A stretch of 17,500 nt of DNA from Chrysomallon squamiferum (Eukaryota > Mollusca > Gastropoda > Neomphalida > Peltospiridae): assembly GCA_012295275.1 (NCBI GenBank), contig CM022678.1, positions 11,920,829 through 11,938,328 of the forward strand. The letters are read 5' to 3'. Position numbers and translations under genes: made by a program. Shown in pieces: positions 1 through 8,650 of this stretch. Position 1 is the first letter of the stretch. Every line of letters begins with the position of its first letter. The notes under the pieces are model-generated. The model was given only the letters and a program-made list of their open reading frames with translations. It did no database searches and had not been told where the DNA came from.

Positions 1-297
1 GATCAAATCTGTTGAGATAGAATTAATGAGCTGACCACTGTCTGTCAGTATGTCCAAGCACTCATTAAACCACCCCCACCAGTGACCGCGAGACGGTTGC
101 CAGGTAACACAGAGATAAACAGATACTTTTTACCAGTTGTAATTGTTTTTATCAGTTTGAAGTTTTCCAAATTTAAAAACAATATTTTATTTTCATCTGG
201 CAGAGCAACGACAACAACAACATCACCCTGCTGACCACGTGACTCAGCAAGACCGTATGGACCAGTGGAAGTCACGTGTTTGTTTATCAGTGATTTT
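1..297 (-). CDS. TRIM-like gene, beta-propeller (NHL-like) exon, partial, one frameshift
   Basis: This is the third recognisable exon of the minus-strand TRIM-like gene, cut by the left edge. Read right to left it gives a beta-rich stretch with alternating short strands (VVVVVALPDENKILFLNLEN, then LFISVLPGNRLAVTGGGG), as in blades of the NHL-type propellers at the C-terminus of many invertebrate TRIM proteins, which bind substrate or RNA. That frame stops at 45-47. The -1 frame continues with LDILTDSGQLINSIST and stays open to position 1, so one base appears to be missing near 60-85, where G5 and T3 runs lie. The acceptor is uncertain: an AG at 298-299 would match the phase-2 donor of the preceding exon, while the AG at 302-303 has a better pyrimidine tract but the wrong phase. 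The propeller call rests on pattern and on position after the coiled coil. Confidence 0.5.
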
Positions 298-410
298 CTT
301 TCTAAACAAAAACATTTTACACATTTATTGTTTCAATCACTAACAACAATTTTACTCTTGTCCTCACCTGACACCAGGATGGAAACACAAAAGGATTTGT
401 TTTATCTTCT

Positions 411-735
411 TGTGTTTTTGTGTTAATGGTGTCTGTGTGTTTGAGTGTGTCTGTCTGTTTGTCTATCTGTGTGTCTGTGTGTTGTTTGTGTTCGTGTCTG
501 TTTGTCTATCTGTGTGTCTGGTGTCTGTGTGTTTGGTGTCTGTGTTTGTCTGTCTGTTTGTCTATCTGTGTGTCTGTGTTGTGTTTTTGTGTTAATGGTG
601 TCTGTGTGTTTTGAGTTGTTGTCTGTCTGTCTATGTGTCTGTGTGTTGTGTGTTTAATGGTGTCTGTGTGTTTGAGTGTGTCTGTCTGTGTGTTTGAGTG
701 TGTCTGTCTGTTCTGTGTGTCTGTTTCTGTTTGGA
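411..735. repeat. TG/CTGT-rich minisatellite with a higher-order unit
   Basis: The tract is an imperfect GTGTCTGT-type low-complexity array inside the intron between the coiled-coil and propeller exons of the TRIM-like gene. A longer unit beginning TTAATGGTGTCTGTGTGTTT recurs at about 422, 591 and 654, so it is a compound minisatellite rather than a plain dinucleotide repeat. Open frames in this tract, rich in Cys, Val and Leu on the plus strand and in Thr, Gln and His on the minus strand, are repeat artefacts. Confidence 0.85.
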
Positions 736-753
736 TGTTTGTGATTATTTCAC

Positions 754-1256
754 CGATGTGTACAGACATTTCTTTCTTTTTCAGATTTTCTCAGATTTAT
801 TTTGAATTCTGCTTTTTCTATTTGTGAAAGAGATTTTGTCAGAAACTCGGAAGTTGTGTTTTGAAGTTTGGTGAATTTTGGAAGATTTGTTTTTATGTCT
901 GACTCTGATTTTTCTTTTAACAAATTTTCACCAAGTTTTATAAACTTTTCATTTTCATCAATCAGATGTTTGTGTTCACTAAACAATTTTTCTATTTCTG
1001 AGTTTACAAAGTTCTGAGATTTTTCTATTTCTCTTATTAGCCTGTCTTGTTCTTTGTGGACTGCGTGGCTGTGTGAAATCTGTTATTAGTGTGTTACCAA
1101 TCCTTCTGACCTCTTCTGTGGTGTCCACGACGTTGATGTCGACGGCTTGGCGAAGTTGCTCAATCTTATCATCCATCTCTGTCTGAAGAATTTCTTTGTA
1201 GGATTTGAGACTCTCAGAAACAGAACTCAGAATTGAAATGTTGCCTCCCTTTTTAG
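754..1256 (-). CDS. TRIM-like gene, coiled-coil exon, one frameshift
   Basis: This is the second exon of the minus-strand TRIM-like gene. The acceptor is TTTATTTCAG|CT at 1257, and the two leading bases complete a codon begun by the phase-1 donor of the RING exon, giving Ser, so the junction is in frame. It encodes a Lys/Glu/Leu/Ile-rich helix (KSYKEILQTEMDDKIEQLRQ, later EKFIKLGENLLKEKSESDI and SQIEKAEFKINL) typical of the TRIM coiled coil used for antiparallel dimerisation. The frame shifts once near 1060-1082: upstream it reads TEEVRRIGNTLITDF, while downstream the coherent helix (VHKEQDRLIREIEKSQNF) lies in the +1 frame, so one base is extra or two are missing. The proposed donor is CG|GTGAAA with the exon ending at 754 in phase 2. 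No Cys/His B-box pattern occurs in it. Confidence 0.65.
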
Positions 1257-1259
1257 CTG

Positions 1260-1262
1260 AAA

Positions 1263-1314
<52 letters not shown>

Positions 1315-1318
1315 AATA

Positions 1319-1354
<36 letters not shown>
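1260..1354. repeat. (TAAA)n then (TAA)n microsatellite
   Basis: About 50 bp of TAAA units run into about 40 bp of TAA units. In the sense of the minus-strand gene this reads (TTA)n(TTTA)n and ends directly at the TTTCAG acceptor of the coiled-coil exon, so the microsatellite occupies the polypyrimidine-tract position. It lies in a 348-bp intron (1257-1604), in which I found no B-box or other coding pattern. Confidence 0.95.
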
Positions 1355-1604
1355 TAGTAATTAGTAATTTAGTACTATTAATAAAAAGACATATATACAA
1401 TGTGAAGAGTTATAGAATTTATTTTATCAACTAAATGTAAAATCTTAGTAGAAAAATGTTATAAATAAAATGTCCTCTATTTCTTTATGCTGCGATGGTT
1501 AATAAAACAACAAATATTTTTAGTTAAATGACAGTGTATCTTTTTTTATTTATTGTATTGTTGTAATACGAATCAAAAATCAAAACACAACACTGCTGAC
1601 TCAC

Positions 1605-1892
1605 AAAACTTTGAATGTTCTATTTTGTTAATGGCGTCCACCAGTGACCTGTTAATAGAGAACTGAGCTGCCCATGTTTCCACTGGTTTCGTGCTGTCTG
1701 GGATGTGGACATTCTGCCTGCAGAACGGGCAGCTTATTTCTGTGTCGTTGTTGTTGTAATTTGTGCTGATGTAATTCTGCAGGCATTTAGAACAAAACGA
1801 ATGTCCGCAATAAAGACTTCTGGGTTTGTCGAAAACGTCCAAACAGAGCGAGCACGAAATACTATCATCCGAGTTTGAAGCTGTTGCCATAT
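1605..1892 (-). CDS. TRIM-like gene, RING-finger exon with start codon
   Basis: This is the N-terminal exon of a TRIM/RING E3 ubiquitin ligase. Translation starts at the ATG at 1890-1888, two bases after a TTCACAG acceptor and with G at -3 and +4, so a 5' UTR exon should lie further right. The 95 encoded residues hold a complete C3HC4 RING: C13, C16, C28, H30, C33, C36, C54 and C57 (core CSLCLDVF, CGHSFCSKC, CPFCR). The RING recruits the E2 enzyme for ubiquitin transfer. The exon ends HSKF plus one base at a canonical GTGAGT donor (intron from 1604), phase 1, matching the next exon. It is intact, unlike the two downstream exons. A longer frame running upstream through the (TTA)n tract as poly-Leu is not believed. 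Substrate and pathway are unknown; antiviral or developmental roles are known for the family but not shown here. Confidence 0.85.
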
Positions 1893-1895
1893 CTG

Positions 1896-1898
<3 letters not shown>

Positions 1899-1994
<96 letters not shown>

Positions 1995-2031
1995 TAATAA
2001 TAATAATTAATAATAATAATAATAATAATTG
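1899..2031. repeat. (TAA)n microsatellite adjoining the RING-exon acceptor
   Basis: This is a nearly pure trinucleotide array of more than 40 units with a few interruptions near 1992-2010. On the minus strand it is (TTA)n followed by TTCACAG, the acceptor of the RING exon. Its frames give poly-Asn and poly-Leu peptides that are artefacts. Confidence 0.95.
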
Positions 2032-2225
2032 AAAATAATAATGACTGACCAAAATTATATTCATAACCAATGGTATATACAAATAACTAAATGAAATGAT
2101 AAATATATAAACTTGCGAATGTAACACTGTCATATTATAAATACACTAAATAAATCTGTTTATTTATTTATTTAGTCTTATTTGTAAAATAAAAGTGCAT
2201 TACGAACTTGCTAAATTTAACCATG

Positions 2226-2233
2226 TGACGTCA
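2226..2233. promoter_or_regulatory. CRE-like palindrome TGACGTCA
   Basis: A perfect TGACGTCA lies about 340 bases upstream of the RING-exon start codon, on the side where that gene's 5' UTR exon or promoter is expected. CREB/ATF proteins bind this site in animals. A second perfect copy is at 6052-6059 with no obvious gene, so function here is only a possibility. Confidence 0.25.
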
Positions 2234-2534
2234 CTCTTAATTCGAGAAGGAAGACGACAGTCTGTTGTAAATTGCTGGGCGACACAACTAATACAATAAA
2301 CGAAGTCGGCTGTAATAAATTGTATGAAGCAAAGAAAAAAAGCACAAAAAACCCCAACAAACTCAACATGTGTGAGTATCCATGAATGCTGCAAGTTAAT
2401 TTATCACACCACTAGAAAAGAAATCGTTTCTCGCAATGTGACGAGCTACTTTTCTTGAAAAACCATATACCTCGCACGATACAGTAATCGTGGAATTGAC
2501 TTTGAAAATGATATTTTAAAATATCTTAGAACAC

Positions 2535-2654
<120 letters not shown>

Positions 2655-3749
2655 ATTTGACTTACTAAGTCTTGAGAAATGAAAATTTTAAGTTGAAATT
2701 GTTTTCCGCTTGTTCGTCTGTAATGTCAATTTACTCTTGCATTAGTGAAGCCCGGTTTTTACAGACGACACTTACTGAGCGGAAGATACCAATTCGTAAA
2801 GAAAGAAGGGGTAGGAGCTTTGAAGTTTTCTATAAAACTTTTGTTTCTTTTGTTAAAAAATAATCGTGAAATTTTTTATTCTTCTGGTAAAGTAAACTGC
2901 TGGAAAAGTAATAACTACTTTAACATAGTTTGTGCACTCAATTAATTTATAAAATGCTGGTCACAGCCTGTGACACATATAGTAATAATGAAGATAGCAA
3001 CTGGCTTGTAGTTGGACTGAGAAAGGTAATACATTTAACCGCCAAATTGTATCTTGTTCAAACTTGTGAGCGACTACATAATAGGCGAAGTTATTTCAAT
3101 GATTGGTAGGTTAAGTCATGTACCGTTAAGAACCTTTTGTTTTAAAGGTGATAAGAAGATGATAAAATAATGAATTTATTTAAATTTGTTCATGTTATAA
3201 ATATGGAGCATTCTGAACTCGTGCTTAATTTTCTAAATTAATTTATTTTAACTAATTTCTTCTAAAAGTTTCCACAATACTTTCTCTTTAAATCGCTAAT
3301 TCCCAAACACTAAAAGAATACAGTCGCTCAAACTGACAATCTCTGTGTATGAATCGCTCAAAATGTAGTCACTAAAGATCTCGACACTTATAATAAACTA
3401 AACAATGAAAACTAAAAATGATGACAGTATTTAACGAGCAAGATAATACAATTTTATTTTTCTATAGGTGAATAATTGGTCTAAATTTTTAATATTTCTT
3501 TTTAATTCGTTCGGAATTGTTTTTAAAATAACGCTATAAACGCCATAATTCAGGGACAACAGACACAGGAAAAGATGTGTTATTACTTGATATACAAAAT
3601 CGTCTTTCGTCAGAGCTACTAGATTATCTAAAACCTAACACTTCATATATGTGAAGACTGCGATTAGTCATGAAAAAAATCAGGGAATTTTGTAATTTAA
3701 TATTGTTTTCACTAAAATTTAACATCGGAAAAAAAAGAAGATAGACATC

Positions 3750-4862
3750 CATGGAAAATATTTATGCAGTAAACAGTAAAAAAAGAAAAAAGAAAGAAAA
3801 AACCTGAAAGTCTTATTTTTTATAATGGCAACCACAAAGATTACAAGAAAGTGTTTTTTCTTGGAAAATCAAAACTTGATACTGTAGAAAGTTAGAAATA
3901 TCTCGCTATAATTTTTCACAAATCGAAGAAACATGTTGCATTCACAAGCACAGAAGGCTATGTATTTCATTCTTCGACAAGGAAGATGTCATAATATTTG
4001 CAAGCACTAAAATTATTTGACTTCATGGTTTTACCAGTTCTTCCTTATGGTACCGAAATCTGGGGATTTCAAAATTTGTCATTTGGTATCGAATGATCAC
4101 AGCAAAGCTGTTTAAGTTATCATTACTAGTGTACAGCCTGTTATTCAATGACGTTAACAATAACATTCTTAATCACTAATAAATATTACATGGTAAGTCT
4201 AGTCTCGATGATGTTCGCTGTACTCATGTGGATGTCACAGTCTAATGGTATTTCTAGTGCTTCCATATTAAAATCATGTATTAACACAAGGCTTATAGAT
4301 CAGTATTTACAATACTGGTACTATGTCATTGATATCTTGCCCAAAGCTTCAAATGATAAACTATTTAAAAATGCTGTCACATTCACGACATATTTCAACC
4401 TTACAGAGAGAAAATACTGGTGCCCATTGTTACGGTTCAGACTTTCAAATCATAATCATCCTACTGAAAAATAAACCATTAGAAAAGAGAATATGTCCAT
4501 AGTGTAATAACTCTGATATCGGAGATGAGTTGCATTATGTATTTACACGAATGTTGTTGTTTTAAAGAATGACAGGAACCACTTTTCTGTCAATCTGAAC
4601 GAAGCATTTATACGTTTTATAAATGATTTAACACTAAAAAAGCTGGTGTCCTTAGTAAACTTTCTATCTTCTGTAATCTAATTATGAATTTTTTTAAATC
4701 CTCTGGCTGATATACTGATGTATTGTATATATTATATTATTACGTACATCATTGTAAATCCACGATCTTGCCATACTTGTTGTAATTGTTACAGTTATAT
4801 TAAATTCTGTCTCTTCATAATGTCGTAGATTACGGCCTGAGTGTAAATAAAGTTCAGTTCAG
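3750..4862 (+). mobile_element. Non-LTR retrotransposon (LINE) remnant, 3' half, decayed
   Basis: These are fragments of the C-terminal part of a LINE reverse transcriptase in plus orientation. Around 3935-4095 the frames give AQKAMYFILRQGRCHN, then LKLFDFMVLPVLPYGTEIWG (4046-4069 for YGTEIWGF), the conserved post-catalytic thumb region of invertebrate jockey/CR1-type elements. The frame at 4148-4474 continues with RKYWCPLLRFRLSNHNHP, and 4490-4560 shows a broken CxxC...H zinc-knuckle-like motif (ICP-stop-CNNSDIGDELHYVF). Stops and frameshifts are numerous (for example TGA near 4097, then a frameshift after 4474), so it is dead. The 3' end is probably the AATAAAGTTCAGTTCAG at 4846-4862, a polyadenylation signal with a short TTCAG tail. 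The YxDD catalytic core and the endonuclease domain lie beyond the 5' truncation. The exact 5' edge is uncertain. Confidence 0.75.
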
Positions 4863-4937
4863 ATTTACTGCTCAGTGCTTGCATAATGGTGTATCCTAAT
4901 CGGGCGCGTGCGACGCGAAACTTTGAGCTAGTCGAGC

Positions 4938-4982
4938 GCGCGACACAATACCGATAGGAATTGTTTCTATTTCTTGTCGCGC
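4938..4982. repeat. Imperfect inverted repeat, GC-rich
   Basis: The arms GCGCGACACAATA (4938-4950) and TATTTCTTGTCGCGC (4968-4982) are nearly complementary and separated by 17 bases. It lies between the left transposon end and the MADF start codon, so it could be a subterminal transposase-binding or hairpin structure, or part of the promoter of the MADF frame. Confidence 0.45.
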
Positions 4983-5044
4983 TACACGAGCGTCTAGAAT
5001 ATATTAACCAATCACAAACAAGATTATTTCCCCAGTACATGAAA

Positions 5045-5184
5045 ATGGAAGATGAACAACTCATCCATCTCGTGCAGAAGTTACCAGTACTTTATGATTG
5101 TATCTTTGTCAACGTACAAGGATAAGAACAGAAAAAATAAAATGCCTGGAAGAATACTGGAAAAACTCTAGGTTTACCTAATAA
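5045..5184 (+). pseudogene. MADF-domain (Myb/SANT-like) first exon, two compensating frameshifts
   Basis: The frame starts at ATG 5045 with MEDEQLIHLVQKLPVLYD, which fits the N-terminal helix of a MADF DNA-binding domain (family pattern: acidic start, LI-LV-PVLYD). That frame stops at 5123-5125. The +1 frame from 5103 continues LSTYKDKNRKN, the expected next segment, and the original frame resumes at 5141 with NAWKNTGKTLGLP, the expected W-containing helix. Two small indels near 5096-5103 and 5135-5141 therefore cancel. The likely donor is GTAATG at 5185. MADF proteins bind DNA as transcription factors or as the accessory protein of PIF/Harbinger transposons. The flanking inverted repeats make the transposon origin more likely. 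No following exon was recognised. Confidence 0.55.
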
Positions 5185-5327
5185 GTAATGTGTGTGTTTT
5201 TTATTAATAACATGCATGTCTGAGCTTCTTGGAAGGTCCAGTCCTACCCAGGGTGAGAATTGTAGTTTTAAAAATGATACTGTCGCTACGATCGCGTCTG
5301 CTTAGGATACAACTTTAGGGTACAACA

Positions 5328-6176
5328 TAATGGAAACCCGAAATGTCGCCATAATGGCGCTCGGTAAATTGCAGGAGGATCGCAAAATCGTGATTTATCA
5401 TCTTGCTTGCCGCCATTTTTCTGCATGTTGTAATTATTATATATATATATATATACAGTAAACTATTTATATAAAAAAAAGTTAACCGATTTCATGTACA
5501 ATGGAATGTTTTATATATTTTGCCTGTCTGAATAATAAAAATATTAATCTCTTTTTGAAAAGAGAATTTCAGTTTTCTTGAATCGATATATCGTATCGGG
5601 GTTCTTATATCGTAATACGAGTCTGTATCGTTACAGCTCTTGTGTATATGTGTGTGTGTGTGTGATGTGCGTCCGCGTGCGCATTGAAGCAGATGGGCAA
5701 AGAGGCAGAGAAGTACCTAAAAATACATTAATGATTAACATATATACCCCACTGTATCTTCGATGATCCTCCGTTTTATATATTTTATTTGTGAAATAAA
5801 ATCTAGCTGTTTAGACTATTTTTTAAAACCAACCACAAGTTCCTCTCATTGTGACTGTGTATATGTGTGTATGTGTGTGTGTGTGTCTGTGTGTGTGTGT
5901 GTGTGTGTAAAAAAAGTTAAAAAAAATAAAATCGGTTTAAATAAATAAATTGGAGCCAAAATAAATAAATTAGCGACATTATTACACTGCAGTACAGTTG
6001 TATAACTGTGCTGTCAACTTGAACTTACAGTGACCTTCAAATGAACACCCATGACGTCAAAAATCCAAGACGTCGGTTACATATTTTATTATATTTATTA
6101 TTACTTTTTAGTCTTTCTTTCTTTCTTTTCTTTCTAATTATATTTGTTTGTTTTCATTTTATCGCTTTTATCTCCT

Positions 6177-6178
<2 letters not shown>
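5328..6178. other. Gene-free stretch with CpG-rich start and TA/TG microsatellites
   Basis: The first 90 bases stay relatively CpG-rich and carry CGCCATAATGGCG (5348-5360) and GCCGCCATTTTT (5409-5420), resembling the YY1-type ATGGCGGC element on the minus strand. Beyond that come (TA)n at 5434-5456, (TG)n at 5645-5665 and (TG)n at 5858-5908, and a second TGACGTCA at 6052. No coding exon is supported. Confidence 0.5.
5858..5908. repeat. (TG)n microsatellite
   Basis: The array is mainly TGTGTG with a TATG and a TCTG interruption. Open frames across it and across the shorter (TG)n at 5645-5665 are artefacts. Confidence 0.9.

Positions 6179-6219
<41 letters not shown>
6179..6219. repeat. Poly-T tract (T41)
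   Basis: This is an uninterrupted run of 41 T. Its orientation would suit the poly(A) tail of a minus-strand retrotransposed sequence, but nothing recognisable adjoins it, so it may simply be a mononucleotide microsatellite. Confidence 0.95.
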
Positions 6220-6220
<1 letters not shown>

Positions 6221-6448
6221 AGAGAACAATTAGAGAAATATAAAAATAAAATAATAAATAATTAAAAAAAAGATGAAATAATGATATTATGATTGAATAA
6301 TAATAATAATAATAATAAATAAAAAATAATTAGAAAGAAAAAATGAGAGAAAAGTTTTTAATTGATATTTTTCATATTGATTAAAAAATAAATAATGATG
6401 ATAATAAATAATAATAATAAAGGTAATAATTTAATAATTAAATTTAAG

Positions 6449-6465
6449 AGAGAGAGAGAGAGAGA

Positions 6466-6513
<48 letters not shown>

Positions 6514-6545
6514 TTCAATAGAGAGAGATGAGAGAGAGATAGAGA
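6449..6545. repeat. Interrupted (AG)n array
   Basis: Three blocks of AG dinucleotides are separated by short AT-rich interruptions (6467-6470 and about 6511-6518). Confidence 0.95.
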
Positions 6546-6716
6546 AAATTTTTTTTTTTTTACCCTAATATGTGTGTCTGTCGAATGTTGAAAATAAAAA
6601 AAACAGAAATTTACCTAGTTCCTTAAATAATTCAAATAAGAGACATTAACAACATTAAAAAGAAATAAAAAAAAAATAAAAAAAGAAGGTTAAAGAAATA
6701 AAGAATAATAATAATA

Positions 6717-7369
<653 letters not shown>

Positions 7370-7900
7370 ATTATTTTATTAAAATCAGAAGCGTTTCTAT
7401 GATTTAATAACGGTACAGACTAAAACTGATATCAAATATTTCTGTCTCCAACAATCTGCTGACCGCGTGACTGACACAGAGAAAATACTTCTTAACATAA
7501 ATCTTCTGTTATCTTTGTTGTATTCAAGGTAATACAGTGTACAGAGGAAAAACTTGGTTTAATCGCTGAATGCAATTTAAAATATTTAAAATAAAATTCA
7601 AGTAGTAGTAATAATAATAATAATACATACATAGCAGTAGTAGTAGTAGTAGTAATAAATTAATAATAATCAAACAATTATAAATAAAACTACTAGTACT
7701 TTTCTTGCTACTGCAACTTTATTTAGTTATTTATTATTACAGCTATTAATAATAATTTTATTTTTTATTATTATTTACCACTACCATTTTATTACTATTG
7801 TTAATACTTACAACTATTATTATTTTAACAACAGTTGAAAATATTACTCCTGCTACAGTTTCTAAGCACTACCATTTAAACTTTGTTAATAATCTAATAA
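7370..7900. repeat. Diverged tandem duplication, copy A
   Basis: Several blocks in this segment recur in the same order about 610-670 bases downstream: AAAACTGATATCAAAT (7422 and 8092), AAATATTTAAAATAAAATTC (7580 and 8238), CAATTATAAATAAAACTAC (7675 and 8330) and ACCATTTAAACT (7870 and 8479). The drift in offset shows indels, mostly in ATT/ACT trinucleotide runs. No coding content was seen in either copy. Confidence 0.7.
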
Positions 7901-8039
7901 CTTCATTATTACATTATTTCTAATGTAGTTTAAAATATTAAAAGTGCTAAACTAATAATAATAATGTTAATAATATTATTACTACTACTATAATTACTAC
8001 TACCAATATTACGACTACTGTTACTATTAATATAACTAT

Positions 8040-8440
8040 TATTATTGTTATTAAAACAGAAGCTTTCTATAATTTAACTATTACAACTGCTAAAACTGAT
8101 ATCAAATTTTCCACTGGTAATATTAATAATACCAATTCATTGACTATGTTATTAAACATTTTAAAATCGATTGAAATTGCCAGTTATCTTTCTTTTCAAT
8201 CTAATAAAAAAAACTTTAGTTTAATTCAATTAATTTTAAATATTTAAAATAAAATTCAAGAAACGTTCTAACGACCAAAGTTTGAAATATTTGTTATCTG
8301 GGTTGAGTTTGTGTAATGAAATAATAAAACAATTATAAATAAAACTACAAGACCTACTAATCTGTTTTGTCAAGTCTAAATTCCACTCCGTTGTCTGAGA
8401 TTTATTCCGAGTGCTACTGTTACTACAGCTGTTAAACATT

Positions 8441-8476
<36 letters not shown>

Positions 8477-8510
8477 CTACCATTTAAACTATTTTTAATT
8501 AACTACATTC
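8040..8510. repeat. Diverged tandem duplication, copy B
   Basis: This is the second copy of the block at 7370-7900, collinear with it. It contains a later (TA)n(GA)n insertion at 8438-8476 that copy A lacks, so that microsatellite arose or expanded after the duplication. A minus-strand frame at 8236-8439 is open by chance and has no recognisable motif. Confidence 0.7.
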
Positions 8511-8572
8511 TTTGGTATATCAACAGTTCCCAAACATTGGTTTTAGCTGAGATAAAATAATAATAATATTAA

Positions 8573-8577
8573 AAAAT

Positions 8578-8634
<57 letters not shown>

Positions 8635-8650
8635 AATAAATAAATAAATA
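8573..8650. repeat. (TAA)n/(TAAA)n compound microsatellite
   Basis: About 50 bp of TAA units are followed by about 25 bp of TAAA units, the same two motifs joined in the TRIM-gene intron at 1260-1354. Confidence 0.95.

Larger units (their letters stand above)
4887..5327. mobile_element. Putative DNA transposon with TIRs and target-site duplication
   Basis: Inverted repeats bound a 441-bp segment. The left end starts TGGTGTATCCTAATC; the reverse complement of the right end starts TGTTGTACCCTAAAG (11 of 15 identical). A second inner inverted copy is longer: 4890-4918 against 5283-5311, 22 of 29 identical including a perfect TGTATCCTAA. The ends are CpG-rich, unlike the surroundings. The sequence CATAATGG occurs at 4882-4889 and again at 5326-5333. 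It can be read as a 3-bp TAA duplication (PIF/Harbinger type, which prefers TWA) or as a 7-8 bp duplication (hAT-like). The MADF fragment inside favours PIF/Harbinger, whose second protein often has a Myb/MADF domain. An internal imperfect palindrome is at 4938-4982. No transposase is visible, so it would be non-autonomous or deleted. Confidence 0.5.

Noticed and set aside
410-769. Several overlapping Cys/Val/Leu-rich and Thr/Gln/His-rich frames
   Set aside because: All are products of the TG/CTGT minisatellite on both strands.
1826-2032. Poly-Asn frame on the plus strand
   Set aside because: This is the translation of (AAT)n opposite the RING exon.
1573-2133. Extended RING open frame with a long poly-Leu leader
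   Set aside because: The leader is translated (TTA)n microsatellite. A consensus acceptor (TTCACAG) immediately precedes the RING ATG, so the upstream part is intron or UTR.
4795-5064. Minus-strand frame of 89 codons
   Set aside because: It overlaps the LINE 3' end, the transposon edge and the start of the plus-strand MADF frame; there is no motif.
5330-5461. Plus-strand frame of 43 codons beginning METRNVAIMALGKL, and an overlapping minus-strand frame beginning MAASKMINHD
   Set aside because: The composition is coding-like, but the two overlap, run into (TA)n or end quickly, and have no recognisable family or splice sites.
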